A stretch of 6,454 nt of DNA, taken from the NCBI GenBank assembly GCA_964464625.1, contig CAYXKD010000098.1, positions 1-6,454 of the forward strand, in the 5' to 3' direction. Shown piece after piece: positions 6,241-6,454 of the stretch (position 1 is its first letter; each line of letters begins with the position of its first letter). Position numbers and translations under genes: made by a program. The DNA comes from JAAZIN01 sp964464625 (GTDB lineage Bacteria > Bacillota > Dethiobacteria > DTU022). Below the pieces are notes generated by a model. That model saw nothing but the letters and a program-made list of their open reading frames with translations, was not told the origin of the DNA and did not search any database.

Positions 6241-6454
6241 CTATTCAAAAACTTGTGCAAAGAGGCCAAAGGTTTTTTCCCGCAGAGCTGCCGGAGGAGC
6301 AGGGGTGAGAAGGGACACCGTTACCAGAGTGACGATGGCGATGAAAAAGGAGGGCACCACCGGCATCAGGCCGAAAGTACTCCAGCAGGGTAAGATGTTC
6401 AGGTACCACAGGTGGAGCATTATTGCGGGCAGGATCAGAGCGGCGCAGACGCCG
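6241..6454 (-). CDS. C-terminal end of a probable sodium:solute symporter (SSS family), partial
   Basis: The last 70 codons of a membrane transporter whose start lies beyond the right edge; the stop is TAG (6241-6243). Two hydrophobic segments are visible: GVCAALILPAIMLHLWYL at the start of the fragment, and SFFIAIVTLVTVSLL near residues 35-49. The layout of a helix, a short FGLMPVVPS turn, a final helix, then VSLLTPAPP and a short charged tail is typical of the C-terminus of SSS-family symporters of the pantothenate/proline/acetate type. These use a sodium gradient to import small solutes. Substrate cannot be inferred from this piece. It runs in the same direction as the lipoprotein gene but 225 bases upstream of its start, so co-transcription is uncertain. 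Confidence 0.65.
   Translation of the reverse strand, partial: GVCAALILPAIMLHLWYLNILPCWSTFGLMPVVPSFFIAIVTLVTVSLLTPAPPAALREKTFGLFAQVFE

Noticed and set aside
6148..6393. An 81-codon plus-strand open frame at the right end
   Set aside because: It overlaps the symporter C-terminus on the other strand, has a composition unlike a folded protein, and shows no motif.

Overview
The window looks like a chromosomal stretch from an anaerobic, probably spore-forming Firmicute (Clostridia in the broad sense). The grounds are an oxygen-sensitive glycyl radical enzyme, a GerMN-domain lipoprotein, a free-standing ProX-type tRNA deacylase, strong AAAGGAG/GGGAGG ribosome binding sites, and base composition near half GC by eye with AT-rich intergenic DNA. 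This is inference from content; there is no rRNA or other marker in the window.

Layout. Positions 1-279 form a leader with no convincing gene and a very good sigma-70-type promoter (208-236). Three plus-strand genes follow. First is a 791-residue glycyl radical enzyme (280-2655). Second is a 245-residue flavin-binding split-barrel protein that appears to be two half-length repeats (2726-3463). Third is a 326-residue metallo-beta-lactamase-fold hydrolase with a C-terminal winged-helix-like tail (3551-4531). The second and third are separated by a perfect 47-bp palindrome (3454-3500) that also supplies the second gene's stop codon. After a 190-bp gap comes a plus-strand ProX/YbaK aminoacyl-tRNA deacylase (4722-5210). 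Facing it on the minus strand are a GerMN lipoprotein (5341-6015, GTG start) and, cut by the window edge, the C-terminus of a probable sodium:solute symporter (6241-6454).

How the genes may work together. The glycyl radical enzyme has all the catalytic hallmarks (Cys433, Glu435, Gly767, a His163 motif). The position I align to the His-Ser pair of glycerol/diol dehydratases reads Ala-Gly, so its substrate is open and probably not a simple 1,2-diol. No radical-SAM activating enzyme lies in the window. One promoter, same-strand order and strong internal ribosome binding sites make co-transcription of the enzyme with the flavoprotein and the hydrolase plausible. The three could form a small catabolic module whose substrate is unknown. 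The tRNA deacylase, the lipoprotein and the symporter look like unrelated neighbours.

The most notable items are the unassigned glycyl radical enzyme without a neighbouring activase, the perfect palindrome, the internal duplication in the flavoprotein, and an eight-base G run in the lipoprotein gene that could slip.
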